Below are positions 11,139 to 23,081 of a stretch of 64,000 nucleotides of DNA, one piece after another. The stretch spans positions 9,294-73,293 of the forward strand of contig WTPW01002437.1 of NCBI GenBank assembly GCA_009809945.1, read 5' to 3'. Below the pieces are notes generated by a model. The model did no database searches. It saw only the letters and a list, made by a program, of their open reading frames with translations, and was not told the DNA's origin. This DNA comes from Gigaspora margarita. Taxonomy: Eukaryota; Glomeromycota; Glomeromycetes; Diversisporales; Gigasporaceae. Each line of letters begins with the position of its first letter. The stretch's first letter is position 1. Position numbers and translations under genes: made by a program.

Positions 11139-11815
11139 AGAAATAAAATCTCATTGCTTTGCAGAACCAAAGGGCATGTTGTTACAGGACAGCTTTGGAC
11201 AATAATTTGGACAATCTTGTACAATTTTGTACAATAAAATAAAGTAAAATTACTTAAATTTTATTAAGATAACCTATTTTAATTTTAACTGGAATGTGTT
11301 TAGCACCTAAAAAAATATATAGTTATATATTTTTTAGATAGATTTATTAATTATTAAAGCCTGGACAAGCTTTGGGCAATCTTGGACGTTTGGACAATTT
11401 TGGACATAGACAAGCCAAAAAAGACTATGGACAGACAAAATGTACAACACCGCCAAAGGGACAACCCTAAAGGGTTATAAGCTTTTGATATTGATCAAAT
11501 TTTACAAAAGGTCGATAGTAATAAGAGAAATAATAAACTATTAGAGGTATGGCATGCTCCTGCAGGTTTTAGCCCAGACACTAACAACTCGACTTTAGCA
11601 GAGCAAGTACCAAAATTGATAAAAAAAAATGTATAAGCTATGTAGAGTTAGAAAAATTGCTATATGAGTACTCAAATCCAATATTAAATTAATCAAACTT
11701 AATAAAAAATTGTGGGTTTGCTAAATGCAGTCATATAGTAGTTATAAAAATAAATCTGATAAATAAAAAAATTACCAATATTGATATAGAAAAAGTGAAG
11801 ATAGATTAATTGAAA
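11139..11815 (+). pseudogene. Decayed dispersed-family gene, interrupted by a hAT MITE
   Basis: The segment opens SHCFAEPKG (to 11174). After the MITE it resumes DNPKGL, then FDIDQILQKVDSNKRNNKLL and VWHAPAGFSPDTNNSTLAEQ (about 11490-11605), and later NCGFAKCSHIVVIKINLINK in a damaged frame (11708-11770). Stops and shifts are frequent after 11630. I recognise the sequence as a member of a Glomeromycotina multicopy family of unknown function. No enzyme motif can be named. Without the MITE the coding sense reads straight across the insertion point. Confidence 0.55.
11175..11452. mobile_element. hAT-like MITE with 8-bp target duplication CCAAAGGG (278 bp)
   Basis: The ends are CATGTTGTTACAGGACAGC and, in reverse complement, CGGTGTTGTACATTTTGTC. 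They are flanked by exact copies of CCAAAGGG at 11167-11174 and 11453-11460. The interior holds repeated TTTGGACAAT units. It is the same family as 22802-23081. Eight-bp duplications with CA-G-TGTTG ends are typical of hAT elements. Confidence 0.92.
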
Positions 11816-11999
11816 TTTAAAATTCTTTCTGTTTTGTATTCGGCTTCTTCTATTTCTTTGCGATTCTGCTCAATTAAAACATATAAGTTACTTAACTCTT
11901 CTACTTTTTTTGTTGGTTTATGAATTGTAGATTCATTCCTAAAGAACCTGGCTATAACAATATTAGGTAAGTTAGAAATTCGAACAATACTGAGATCCA

Positions 12000-13227
12000 A
12001 AAATTATATACTCATAATCTGGAACTTATTAATGAGACTAGACGTCTACAGATTGAAAATGCTCACAAAGATAACTCTCTTGTGGAATCCAAAGCTAAGC
12101 ATGCTACAAAATTAGAGAAGATTAAATTGCTTCAAAATGAAATAAAATTATTAAAAGGTAAGTTAGATTTATTTCAGAAGGACTCATCAAAGAAAGGATC
12201 TGAAATCATGTTTCTCAAGTCTAAGATAGTTGAATTAGCTTTAAAAATTGGTGAATTGGAGCATCTGAAATTTGAGAAAATATTGGAAGCTATAATTGGT
12301 AGAGATAACAAAAAAAATACACAGAGTGAGGAACAAAGTTCCATAACCAAGTCTGACAATATATCTGCACTATTGCAAAGCAGGCCATTAGATAATAAAT
12401 CAGAGATTCGAAACTCTGTCTCTTCTTTGAATCATGATACTTATGTATCTAGTAAGAAATCTGAGATTTGTAGCTATGCCTCACCTAGCAAAAGTCTTAA
12501 GCAATATTTTATATCTGAAAAAAGTATGAATTCAATAGAAAAAATCAATAGTAAGGGCTGTGTTATTAATTACCTGATTATTTTTTATTAAAGGCCTACT
12601 CCTCCTCCTCTCTTTAATATAGATTTGGTCAGGTTCTATATATAACTTCAACATTTTTTACCCCTTTCTTTCCTAAAAAATCACCTGATTTTTTAGAGAA
12701 GGATAAAAAATGTCACGGATAATTATAAAATCAGATAATAGTGAAATTTGGATATATTTTATGTACAAATTTTAAAAATTTTTTAGGGCCTTTTTTATCA
12801 GCTTTTTTTATAGTTAAGTTAGGATTTAGGGTTAGAGTTATTAATAAAAGAGTATATGTGGATTTTAGTAGGGCTTATATTTTCAAATTAAGATCCCAAA
12901 TTTCACTATCATCTGATTTCACGATCATCTGCGACAAAAAATATTGAAGTTATATATAGAAATCTAACCAAATCTATATTAAAGAGAGGAGAAGGAAAAG
13001 TAGGCCTTTAATAAAAAATAATCAGGTGATTAATAACATGGCCCTAATATATCGATATATACCAATATTGAGATTGCCAAACTATCAAAAATGATATCAA
13101 TATTAGTCCTAAGATAAGTAAGAGAACTAACATTAATGAAATTAGTAAGAACATTATATTCCAATTTCAAAACTCAAAAAGCCATTGCTCTGTAATAGAA
13201 ATACCCGAATATGACTCCTTATCTTGA
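12000..13227 (+). pseudogene. Coiled-coil protein gene disrupted by a MITE
   Basis: A frame open from about 12001 to the MITE encodes a Glu/Lys/Leu-rich heptad pattern (LELINETRRLQIENA, KLEKIKLLQNEIKLLKGKL, IVELALKIGELEHLK), so a long coiled coil of about 100 residues, followed by a Ser-rich tail (SEIRNSVSSL, SEICSYASPS). At 12552 a 490-bp MITE enters, and the frame then ends inside it with GCVINYLIIFY. Coding-like sequence resumes at about 13048 (NDINISPKISKRTNINEISK) and stops at 13225-13227. An upstream minus-strand frame at 11806-12000 also has helical character and could be a rearranged fragment. No function can be named. Confidence 0.55.
12555..13044. mobile_element. PIF/Harbinger-like MITE, composite 490-bp form
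   Basis: The ends are GGGCTGTGTTATTAATTACC and, in reverse complement, GGGCCATGTTATTAATCACC, flanked by TAA at 12552-12554 and 13045-13047. Both outer arms match the 150-bp MITEs at 35815, 39718 and 58214. The middle (12740-12900) carries the TTAGGGTTAGAG core plus AAAAGAGTATATGTGGATTTT also found in the elements at 22513 and 36703, which have different ends. It is therefore either a nest or a chimera. Confidence 0.8.
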
Positions 13228-15039
13228 TAGCTAAAAAATTATACCCCTTTATTGATTAAATCAAATTTCCAGATTCTGATAGGAGGAATAGAAACAATTC
13301 CTATTATAACAAGCACGTTGATGTTACTTTTATCAATATATATTTTTTTTACTCTATTAATTATTGCCATTATGTAGTTCATTATATTGAGACGCACATA
13401 GAATATAGGTAAAAAAAGTGATCAGTTACGTGATATATGGGTTAGATGAACATCTATTTAAACTTGAAAGTTATTTATTACGAAAAAAATATTCCAAGTT
13501 TTATATTGTATAGCCTCATAGATATAGTGCTATATTTATATTGAGTTGACTGTCTTATACCATATATTTAGAAAACTATCAATACTAGTTGATTAGCTTT
13601 CGTTATATTGGATATAATAGATTGCTTGATAACTATCTTATTTTTTCTCATAGTTTCGAGTGGACCAATTTTATCTGGGTTAATACATGTTCTTTATATC
13701 ACATGTAGTATACTAATTGATAAAAAAAGTCATCATATTTTTTGATAATTGGAATAAGTGCATTTAGGTATTTTGTAAAATCAAAGCATATAGATTTTTT
13801 TATCTCTTCATCTTTTAAAAGTTTATCATTTTCAGTATATGACTTGACATACTTTATAAACCTTTTTCATAATTTCTTGACAGTATTAGTTATCTTAAAA
13901 TCCTCAAAACTAAGCCATTTTCCATAAAATATTTCGTAGATACTATCTATCTTCTGGTGTAATATAGATTGTGCAGTCTTGACTGCATTCTTGTAGGCAC
14001 GTTTATAGGTATATCCACAATTAGATATTATCTTAGAATCAATTCTATTTATCTCCTTAATATATGACTTAAGCCACTTCTTGGCCTTATTTTGAGTATT
14101 GATATCAATCTGTTTATACTTCTCATTCAAATTAGAAATTTGCATAATCTTGTTAGTTGATAGTGGTTCATATCTTTTATTATACATTATAAATCGGGTA
14201 CTAAGTGCAGTAATAGTATTTTCAAAATAATAGGATAGATCTAATTTCTTATTTAATTTTTTTGCAACATCTACGAATTCTGTTTGATCACTCTTTTTTA
14301 GTATAAGCTTTTTATCAGATAAACCAAAGAGTGAATCTGGGTGGATTATTACATAACTAAATTGTTCTCCTGGATCTGGAATCTTATTTTCGTATTCTTT
14401 CTTATCCATTTTATAAAATGTTAAACATGTATTTTTTTTATCAGTTTTTATACAGCTGTCTCTATAAACTGCTTGAAATTCTATTGCTTAGGATTGGATA
14501 CAGTCTCTTTAAAAACCTCTTTAACAATCTAATAGAGTGAATATACATTATTAATATCCATAACTCCCAACATAATTTGATCTCCTATAGTTCTAAAAAC
14601 TGGAACTTACCTTGTTTTATAGTATCAATTCCTTTGATGAAAAGTTCATCTGGTTTGAAATTTATAGCTTTCTTGTGTGCTATATCAAAATACTTCTTTT
14701 TACTAGTAAAACAAACAGGAAATAATATACTATGAAAGTAATAAAAAGACTATCATTAGAAAATTTTTTATATTGATAAATATCGATATATAACAATTAA
14801 TTGATAATATCGATTAAAATTAATGATATATATCGATAAACTAGTTATATATCGATATATATCTATAATCGATATATAGTATAAATAAATATAAATCGCT
14901 ATATATCTATTAATTAATTTTTATCGTATTTATTAAAACTGATATATAACAATTAATGGATATTAATCGCTATACAAATTTTCGTTATTTATAAATTTGT
15001 GCAATTAATAATCTTTGTATATCTAGCAAAGATCTACTA

Positions 15040-15300
15040 GATCTATTTTTTTATTTTGATTTTTTTTTTCATTTTGATTTCAAATTTTTTTTTCGATTTA
15101 TTATTTTTTTATTTTATATATATATTTTTTTATTTCAAATTTTTTTTTTGCTCAGGTTTGATTTATTTATTTATTTATTTATTTATTTATTATATTTTGT
15201 ATTTATTTCGTTTTTTGCTTTTTTGTATTTTTTTTATATTTATTTATTTTTTTTCGTATTTATTTATTTTTTTATTTATTTATTTTTTTCTTTTAGAATA
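15040..15300. repeat. T-rich low-complexity block
   Basis: Runs of T broken by A and occasional CG, mostly TTTATTTATTT. Apparent Phe/Ile-rich frames over it are artefacts of composition. Confidence 0.8.
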
Positions 15301-15549
15301 TAGAAAACTCTAGTAAAGCGAGCATAAAGGTTAACCCAAATGGCTTAAAAAAATTGTGAAATGGAGATTTCTACCTGTCTCACAGAAGTATATTTGTTTT
15401 TGGAAATAGTGAATTATTATCAGAGAGAAAGTAGATTGTACGAATCTACATAAAGATAAGCTTTTTTTTTAGTATAGTTTTTCCTTTTTTTGTTATTATT
15501 ACAACTAATACTTTTTTGTTTTTTTTTGGTTTTGCAGTATTTTGATTTT

Positions 15550-16295
15550 GTTTTTGCAGTGAAGCAATGCTTTTTTTGTGATAAAGCGATGCTGTTCTTG
15601 CAGTGAAATAACAACGTTCTTGTAGTAAAGTAATAGCATTTATATAGTAAATAATGGCATTATAGTAATTTGATGATGTTCTTGTAGTGTTTTAATAGCC
15701 ATTCTTACAGTAAAGTAATAGCATTTTTACAGTAATTCGAGTTGTAGTAAGTAAAGTGTTAATTTTTGTTTTTTTTTGGTTTTGTGGTATTTCAACGTTA
15801 TTCTTGGAGTGAAGCAACAGCGTTCTTGCGATAAAGCAATAGCATTCTTGCAGTGAAATGATAACATTCTTGCAATAAAGTAACGGCATTCTTGTAGTGA
15901 AGTAATAGTGTTCTTACAGTAATTTGACAGTGTTCTTGTAGTAATTTAATGGGAGTTCTTGCAGTAAAGTGACAGCATTCTTGTAGTGATTCAGCGTTGT
16001 AGTAAGTAAAGTGATGACTTTCTTGTAGTAACTTAATAGTATTTTGAAGTGAATTGACAGCGTATTTGTATGTATTCTTGTGAATTATAGCATTCTTTTA
16101 GTATTTTTGTATGCATTCTTGTAGTGAAATAACAGCTTTCTTGATGACATTCTTGTGGCGATTATACGGTGTACTTGTGGTAAAGTGACAATGTTCTTGT
16201 GGTAACTTGGATAGCATTTTTGTAGTGTGCTTGTAGTAAATTGATGGTATTCTTGTACATGTTTTTGTAGAGATTTAATGGTGTTATTGTAGTGA
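15550..16295. repeat. Degenerate minisatellite, unit about 22 bp
   Basis: Repeats of GTTCTTGTAGTGAAGTAATA with drift follow one another about 30 times (for example at 15596, 15840, 15890, 15950, 16110). Units differ by substitutions and 1-3 bp length changes, so the array is old. Histidine- and threonine-rich minus frames over it are composition artefacts. Confidence 0.75.
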
Positions 16296-16555
16296 AGCAA
16301 TATTGTAATAAAAAAAATTTTATATTATTGATATATAATTATATAATTATATAATGTAAAAATATATAAAGTTTTTTAATAAATTAAAAATATTTTAAAA
16401 TTGAATTTTTTAATTATATATTTTTATTATTAAAATATTAATTGTTTTTATATTGATTATATATCGATTATTAACTATTATAGATATATATTGATTATAA
16501 TCACTATTGATATATTGGTTATATATTGATTAATATCTATATTAGATATTTATTG

Positions 16556-17655
16556 TAGAGATGGGAATCGAACCTAATATGATCGATCATGATCGATCAT
16601 ATCGTTTGATCAATTATGAAAGTCTTTGATCGATCATGATCGATCATATAGTTTAATCGATCATAAATTTTGATCGATCATAACCTTTTAATCGATTATA
16701 ATTGATTATATATATAATCGATTATATATACAATTAATAACAAAATTTGCTATTTTTATCAACCTTTGACGATGGATATCTTGATGACTAGTGATCAAAA
16801 TTGGCTCAAATTTTTATAATAAATAGTATCAATATTCATATATGATATANAAAAATTTTAGCNAATTTGGTCTNATAATTCTAGAGTAATCNTTTGTATA
16901 CNATAGTCAATTTTTTTAAAAAAATTAACTATCGTATACAAGCGATTACTTGAGAATTACCAAACCAAATTGGCTAAAATTTTTATATATCATATATAAA
17001 TATCGATACTATCTATGGTAAAAATTTGGGTCGAATTGGATTACTAGTTATTGAGATATCCATCGTCAAATTTTGAGTAAAAATAAGAAAATTTTATAAT
17101 AGTCAATTATTAAAAAATCTGTTATTTTTACTCAAACTTTGACGATTGATATCTCAATAACTAGTAATCCAATTCGGTCCAAATTTTTGCTATAGATAGT
17201 ATCGAAATTAGTTTATGATATATAAAAATTTTAGTCGATTTGGTCTGGTAATTTTCAAGTAATCGCTTGTATANGATAGTNAATTTTTTTAAAAAAATTA
17301 ACTATCNTATACAAACGATTACTCTAGAATTATCAGACTAAATTGGCTGAAATTTTTATATATAATAAAAGAATATTGACAATATCTATAACAAAAATTT
17401 GAGCTGACTTGGATTACTAATTATTAAGATAACCATTGTCAAAGTTTGAGTAAAAATAGCAATTTTTTTAAAAATATTATTTATGTAGACTAGTGATCGA
17501 TCATATAATTGGTCATAAATTATGATCGATCATATGATCGTGATCGATCATATGCAATGACTGATCAAAATACTATGATGATTATAAAATCAATCTCCTT
17601 TGTATATAATCGATCAATGATCGATTACGAAATATATGACCGATTCCAATCTCTA
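16556..17655. mobile_element. hAT-like non-autonomous element with 8-bp duplication ATTTATTG (1.1 kb)
   Basis: The ends are TAGAGATGGGAATCG and, in reverse complement, TAGAGATTGGAATCGG, with ATTTATTG at 16548-16555 and 17656-17663. Subterminal regions are rich in GATCGATCATGATCGATCAT. The interior contains four alternating copies of a unit (TTGACGATGGATATCT...AATCCAATTCGG) forming nested hairpins. A few N bases occur. No transposase is present. Confidence 0.88.
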
Positions 17656-18208
17656 ATTTATTGTACACTTCTTATATGAGCATCTAGCTATTTTCATACA
17701 TGTTATTGGGTCAATTCTAATACATGATACACAAACTTTGTTCACCTCCTATCGAAGATGAACAAAATTTGTGTATCACATTTAGAAATAACCAATAAGA
17801 TGCAGAAAATTGCTAGATGCTTATATCAGAAATATACAATAATGTAGTTATTAGATCAAGTTGTTAACGATAATCACTGATTTCTTCATAGCAAATACTG
17901 CGTTATGACATAATATCATAAATACGGTATCCTAATAAATAATCAGATATTATCAATGACATGACTAATAACAAGTACATATCGATTACTATCACTGTCA
18001 ATAGAAATTAGCAGAGGTGTTGAATATCAATATATATCTTATCAGTTAGTAATCAATATATATCTATATATAAAATTTGCCGATAATATAATAAGGTTAA
18101 TTTATTTTTTAGATTAAAGCAGATTAGTTTATCTAAAAATAGCATATAAAGAGTAATTTTAACCATTTTTGTCTAATACTCTAACTTTGAGATTGTATCT
18201 TTGCTATT

Positions 18209-20164
18209 TTATTTTTTTTTTACTCTTAAGCAGTCCCGCAGTAACTCTTTATTAAAATGCAAAAAAATTTTTAGAAAAATACATAGTGACTTTTAATATT
18301 GTAAGCTCTATATCACACTGATTTTATTTTTCAAGAGCAATATGCGACCTGCTACATTAGTTCGATATCACAAACTAGAAGTTTGAAACGTCAAACTAAC
18401 AGGTGTTGTAAAACAGCCTAATTTTAAAACCTTCTTCTTCAAGCTTCTCGAGTAAAGGAATTCTAGTAAAAAAAAATACAAATATATAGAAAATAAAAGA
18501 GGAAAATAAAAGAGAGATATACATTACTACCTAAACAAATACCAAAATAGAACCAAAATAAAATAAAAAGAAAGAAGAAAAAGGCAAAAATTAGACTGAA
18601 CAACAGCACCAATTTCGTCTGGGTCCAACTATAAAAATTATATAATACTATATTGATAAATACCAAATATTATATTTATAGCAAAAAATATATAAAAAAG
18701 CTGATGAGAGAAATAGTAAAAAAAAAGAAAAGAAAACTACAGCTAAAAGAATGTTCTAGAAAGAAATTTCAATTTGCATTTATTTTCAAACTATCCATGT
18801 CCTGAATTTTACTCATAACTTGATCCAATTCAGAAGCCACATTTTCAAAATGGAAAAGTAAACAATGCTGATCTTTTGGAGAGAGTAAACCAAATTGCCC
18901 ACTTTTGTTAAAATTTCAAAAAGCCAAAGGAGTGCCAAGGAAAAGTACCAAAAGTAAAAGGACTTTTATGCTATATAGAATAAAATATTCAACCAAGTGC
19001 ATACTTCTGTTTTTACATCTATAAAACTTTACAAAGCTCCAGGTTGTCATGGCTACTACTTTTTTGCTTGGTAGTACTAGAGTTTTCTGCCTGAAGGCTT
19101 TTCTCATAAGGGTTTGAATCTTTTTTAATTCTATTTCAGCTACAACCAAATATACAATGATTAGCCTTGAGTCCTAGCTGCTTCTAGTAGAGTTTTGTTG
19201 CATATTAAATATATTAACTATAGAGTTTTTGTAGGTCAGAGCTCTTGAAATTTTTGGTACGAGGGATCATCAGAAAGAGTTTCTCAGTTTTTTTTTTCGG
19301 TTTAATAGCCGAGACCTCTTCTCATTTCTTTATTCATTATTTAAAATTATAATACATTTACGAAGACTAATTACAATAATAAGAATGAAACACAAGACTA
19401 AGGCTTCACTACAGCCTTCCATATACTATAGATCTTTACCTCGGGCCTGAAGCTAGCTGGTACAGGACGATCCTAACCAGACTTTTAATCGATAAAAATT
19501 GTTAACATGGAGAGTCCACCAGCAAGAATAGCCTGATACTCGACAATGTTAAACCAAAAAAGCCATAGTCATTAGCCGGACCACCGCAAAAAAATATCCG
19601 TAGTATCCTCGTCCAGTGGTTTCCTCCTAAGTCGTCGTCGACCATCAACGAAGTCCGTTTCCAAACCACTCCGGTTTTTGTACCCAAAATGGTAGGTGTC
19701 TTCCTGATTAGGTTTGTGTAAACACTGTTGATCATTTGGAGGGGGTACGCCGAAAAGCCCACTTTTTGAAAATTCTACGACGGAAAAAAAAAAAACGAAC
19801 AAACAACCTTGACACCTATATAATCCACTTGCACTAAGGAATGTGTATCTCCCTGTGTAATTCAAGTTCGCAGAAGCCCGTCCAGTGTCTTCGTATGGGT
19901 AAGTGATAAACTCTGAACTTGTTGGCAGGTAGTCTATGAACTTTACCCCTAAACGACAAGTGCCCACTGGTGAGTGATAAACTCTGAGACTATTAGCAAG
20001 ATACTCAATTAACTGTATCCCTAAATAATAGCTGCCGGTTTTGTATTTTCTGAGTTTTCTTCTAACGTTTCTTCAAAAGACACTTCTGAATTTTGGTGTT
20101 TTTGTTGGTACAAGTGATCAGCGGAAAGAGTTATGGAAGATCTTTTGAGTTTCTCAGTTTTTTC
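18209..20164 (-). mobile_element. Dimeric retroposon with 17-bp target duplication (1.96 kb)
   Basis: Exact ATTGTATCTTTGCTATT copies lie at 18192-18208 and 20165-20181. The tail is a T-rich run at 18211-18222 (poly(A) on the minus strand). Read on the minus strand, two related monomers follow head to tail. Both begin ACTGAGAAACTC and then GATCA..TTGTACC, near 20158 and 19288, and the first monomer ends in AAACCGAAAAAAAAA. Internal blocks match (CAAAAAGTGGGC against CAAAAGTGGGC). The 3' end GGGACTGCTTAAGAGT resembles that of the SINE at 342. GC content is higher than in the surroundings. Frames inside are not convincing genes. It interrupts polymerase coding sequence, which reads on across the site. 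Confidence 0.82.
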
Positions 20165-20270
20165 ATTGTATCTTTGCTATTATTATAAGCAAGATCACAT
20201 TCTTTATAATAATTATTAGGGATTTAAGATACAAAAATTTGTATCACTATATATAATTTCAAAATCTTTC

Positions 20271-20606
20271 TTTTTTTTTTTTTATATCAAAGTTTCCGCT
20301 ATAGGGAAAAGCTTTTATTTAAGTATTCAGATCACGGGTGCCTCTAGGAGCACCCAGATATTTGTTATATAAATGAGAGTACAACTAGCTATACGTACAA
20401 CTTTTGGTTGTCTAATTTAAGTAGTCCGCCCGAATGTTCTATACTAGTTGCTATATCTGCAATCCAACTAGGAGGTTACCTATTTAAACCCTCTGGTTTC
20501 TGCTCTTCCTGCTGATCCTCCTTGTATCACTAGTACTCCTCTATTACATAAGTCAGTCAAGGCCAGTCCCAAATATATCGCGGAATCCCCTTAGGACTAG
20601 TTTATC
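20271..20606 (-). mobile_element. 5'-truncated SINE-like retroposon
   Basis: A poly-T run (20271-20283) marks the tail. Imperfect duplications flank it, CAAAATCTTTC (20260-20270) and CAAAACCTTTT (20607-20617). It carries the shared central domain (about 20383-20510) and stops at CCTTAGGACTAGTTTATCC, where the longer copy at 54087-54775 continues. It sits in the polymerase pseudogene just upstream of the C motif and duplicated the codons for KGF. Confidence 0.75.
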
Positions 20607-22512
20607 CAAAACCTTTTTTTTTTACGTATTCTGCAACAAGATTAATATTATACTGCTCTGCTAATGTAATACTACTAGCAAGCTGACGTATATAAAAAGA
20701 TAAGAGACTATTACCTATTTCACTATAAAATAAATTCATATACACTTTTAATGCTTTCTGCTTTGAATCTAAGTAGCTGTAGTCAGACCAAATCAAATCA
20801 TATTCTTCTATAAAATTCTTATAAGGTGTTCCAATAAAATTATTTAGGGTTTTGGCTACATCTAAACGTTTTTTTTCATCTTTTATATCTTTCAGATATC
20901 TTTAATAATGTCTATAGTTACTATTAAATTAACTTTAGAATTTATTCTACTTTTCACAAGTACTATATGCTCTATTTTTTTTCAAGGGTTTTAATTGGGC
21001 CTTCATCTCATTTCGCTTATTAAGTAAATATTCTAATAAAGTTGAATATAAGCCTTTTTGGTTAGATTTGTTTTCATGTCATATACTCTATGCATGGATA
21101 GTTCTACCAAACTCAATTGTATGAAGTACTTTGTTTTTTTTCTTTAGTACATTTGCTTTAGTTAATGTATATACCATCTTTTCTGATAATAAATGATAAG
21201 TTATAATAAGACTTGGATACAAAAATACAAAATTCAAACCTGTTTAGGGGGTAGGATCAAGCAAAATCTTACCTCTTAATTAAATTTGATTGGCTAAAAT
21301 TATATATATAAATCTTACCTAGAGAGCAAGGTAAGCCTCTATAGTAAATAAATATTAGATAATAAATGTCAGTACCTTAACTAGATATTTTTCTTTAAGG
21401 TCTTTATCTGAAGGGTATATATAAAGCTCCTGGAAATGATTCTTTTTCAGTTTTTTTAGTTATCATGATAACTAGAATATCTTATTTTTATGCTTTAGCA
21501 CCTAAGAGATTATGTACTTTTATATCTATAGCATAATAATGTGAATTGAATAAAGATATATAAGCAATAGATACAACATCTCTATAATCATTTATCATAT
21601 TTTTCTTGATCATAAGCTACTGAGAAAATTTAGTATCCACAATACAATATTCTGCAATTTTATACATATATTTGGTAGTTTCAATTATAGTAAAGATTTT
21701 GCTTTGCTTATAATATTTTCTCATACTCTTTATAAATAAATCTATTTTACTTTTGAAACCATTAATTTCTAAGTAATGATTAAGTGTATTTATCTTAGAA
21801 TTCAGATGAAATTTTTTGCAATATACTATCTTATCTATTGGAACACATCCAAGAATTTTAAGAAAATAGATATAAACATTTTTTTAGAAGTGATTTTAAT
21901 TTCAGTTCCTTCTCGATTCTTTATTTTTTATCTTTGATATTATAATTATTTTTTTCTTTTTCTCTTCCAATTTTACTTCCCATGTTTTTTTCTTATAAAA
22001 AAAATTTTTATAGAAAGGTTCACCTGCCTCTCCATAGTAATTTTAATGAAGAATACTATTAATTGTAGTCTTTTTATGTGGATTTGCTAATATTTTTGTT
22101 AATATCCAATCTAAAATTTTTTACTAAGTAGCTCTTTCTACTATGAATAGCTAGTCATATTTAAAACTATTATATGTAAGTTTGATATCAGAAGCTAATA
22201 ATTGCCAACATAAAGCAAATGCTTTTAATAGATTCTTTTTATTTTACAAACAATTATTACCAATTTGAATCTGGTACAGTTTTTATATCAACAAGACAAT
22301 TCTGTTTCAATAAGTTTGGATCATCTTTCTAGTGAACAGTCATACAAATCATAAATATATTATCTTCTTTATATCTTGCTATAGGTACATGGTCTAATCC
22401 AAGTGTTGAATGTGTTTCTATATCCCAGGTAGGAACTAGTACTCACTCATAAGAAATGAATAAAGATGGATAAGCCTTATATAGTACTGTGGGATCCTTT
22501 ACAGAATAATAA

Positions 22513-22741
22513 TTGTCGTGGCTAAAGCTGGAAATGGCTGAAGCTCGAAATCAGAAAAGCTGATTTAAAAATATAAGTCCTACCAAAATCTACTTATACT
22601 CTTTTATTATTAAAACTAATCCTAAACCCTAACCTAACTCTAAAAAAACCTCTAACAAAAGGCTCTAAAATTTTTTAAAAATTTTATATTAAAATAATTA
22701 AAATTTCTAGCATCAGCCGTTTCCAGCATCAGCCACAACAA
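22513..22741. mobile_element. Harbinger-like MITE with TAA duplication (229 bp)
   Basis: The ends are TTGTCGTGGCTAAAGCTGG and, in reverse complement, TTGTTGTGGCTGATGCTGG, flanked by TAA at 22510-22512 and 22742-22744. The core contains CCTAAACCCTAACCTAAC, a TTAGGG-like stretch on the other strand. The copy at 36703-36932 is 230 bp. It lies in the polymerase pseudogene. Confidence 0.88.
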
Positions 22742-22801
22742 TAATTATTAATAGACATATAGAAAAATATGTTCACAAAGTAGAAAACAAGCACTATAAG
22801 G

Positions 22802-23081
22802 CAGTGTTGTTACGGGATAGCTTTGGACAATGATTTGGACAATTTTGAACAATTTTGGACAATTAAATAAAGTAAAATTACTTAAAATTTTATTAAGATA
22901 GGCTATTTTAATTTTAAATGAAATGTGTTCAGCATTTAAAAAAATATATAGTTATATATTTTTTAAATAGATTTATTAATTATTAAAGCCTGAACAAGCT
23001 TTGGACAATCTTGGACATTTGGACAATTTTGGACATAGACAAGCCAAAAAAGGCTGTGAACAGCCAAAACGTACAACACTG
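22802..23081. mobile_element. hAT-like MITE with 8-bp duplication CTATAAGG (280 bp)
   Basis: The ends are CAGTGTTGTTACGGGATAGC and, in reverse complement, CAGTGTTGTACGTTTTGGC, with exact CTATAAGG at 22794-22801 and 23082-23089. CAGTGTTG is a classical hAT terminus. It is a close relative of 11175-11452 and lies in the polymerase pseudogene. Confidence 0.93.

Larger units (their letters stand above)
14756..18080. mobile_element. AT-rich composite element inserted in the polymerase pseudogene
   Basis: Polymerase coding sense ends at about 18085 and resumes at about 14750, so the 3.3 kb between is an insert. It has an ATCGATATATA left part (14756-15000), a T-rich block of TATTTATTT type (15040-15300), a minisatellite (15550-16295) and an ATCGATATATA right part (16430-18080) ending TATATATAAAATTTGCC, which matches the end at 1556. 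A hAT element sits within the right part. The exact duplication at the insertion point is unclear. A similar layout occurs at 52430-53900. Confidence 0.65.

Noticed and set aside
15056..15313. Phe/Ile/Tyr-rich plus-strand frame, apparent membrane protein
   Set aside because: Pure TATTTATTT low complexity. No conserved domain and no codon structure.
15550..16295. CRISPR-like array
   Set aside because: Units are contiguous and degenerate without unique spacers, and the genome is eukaryotic. It is a minisatellite.
19502..19967. Two overlapping minus-strand frames of 86 and 131 codons
   Set aside because: They lie inside the dimeric retroposon, overlap each other in different frames and match its repeated monomer sequence rather than a protein family.
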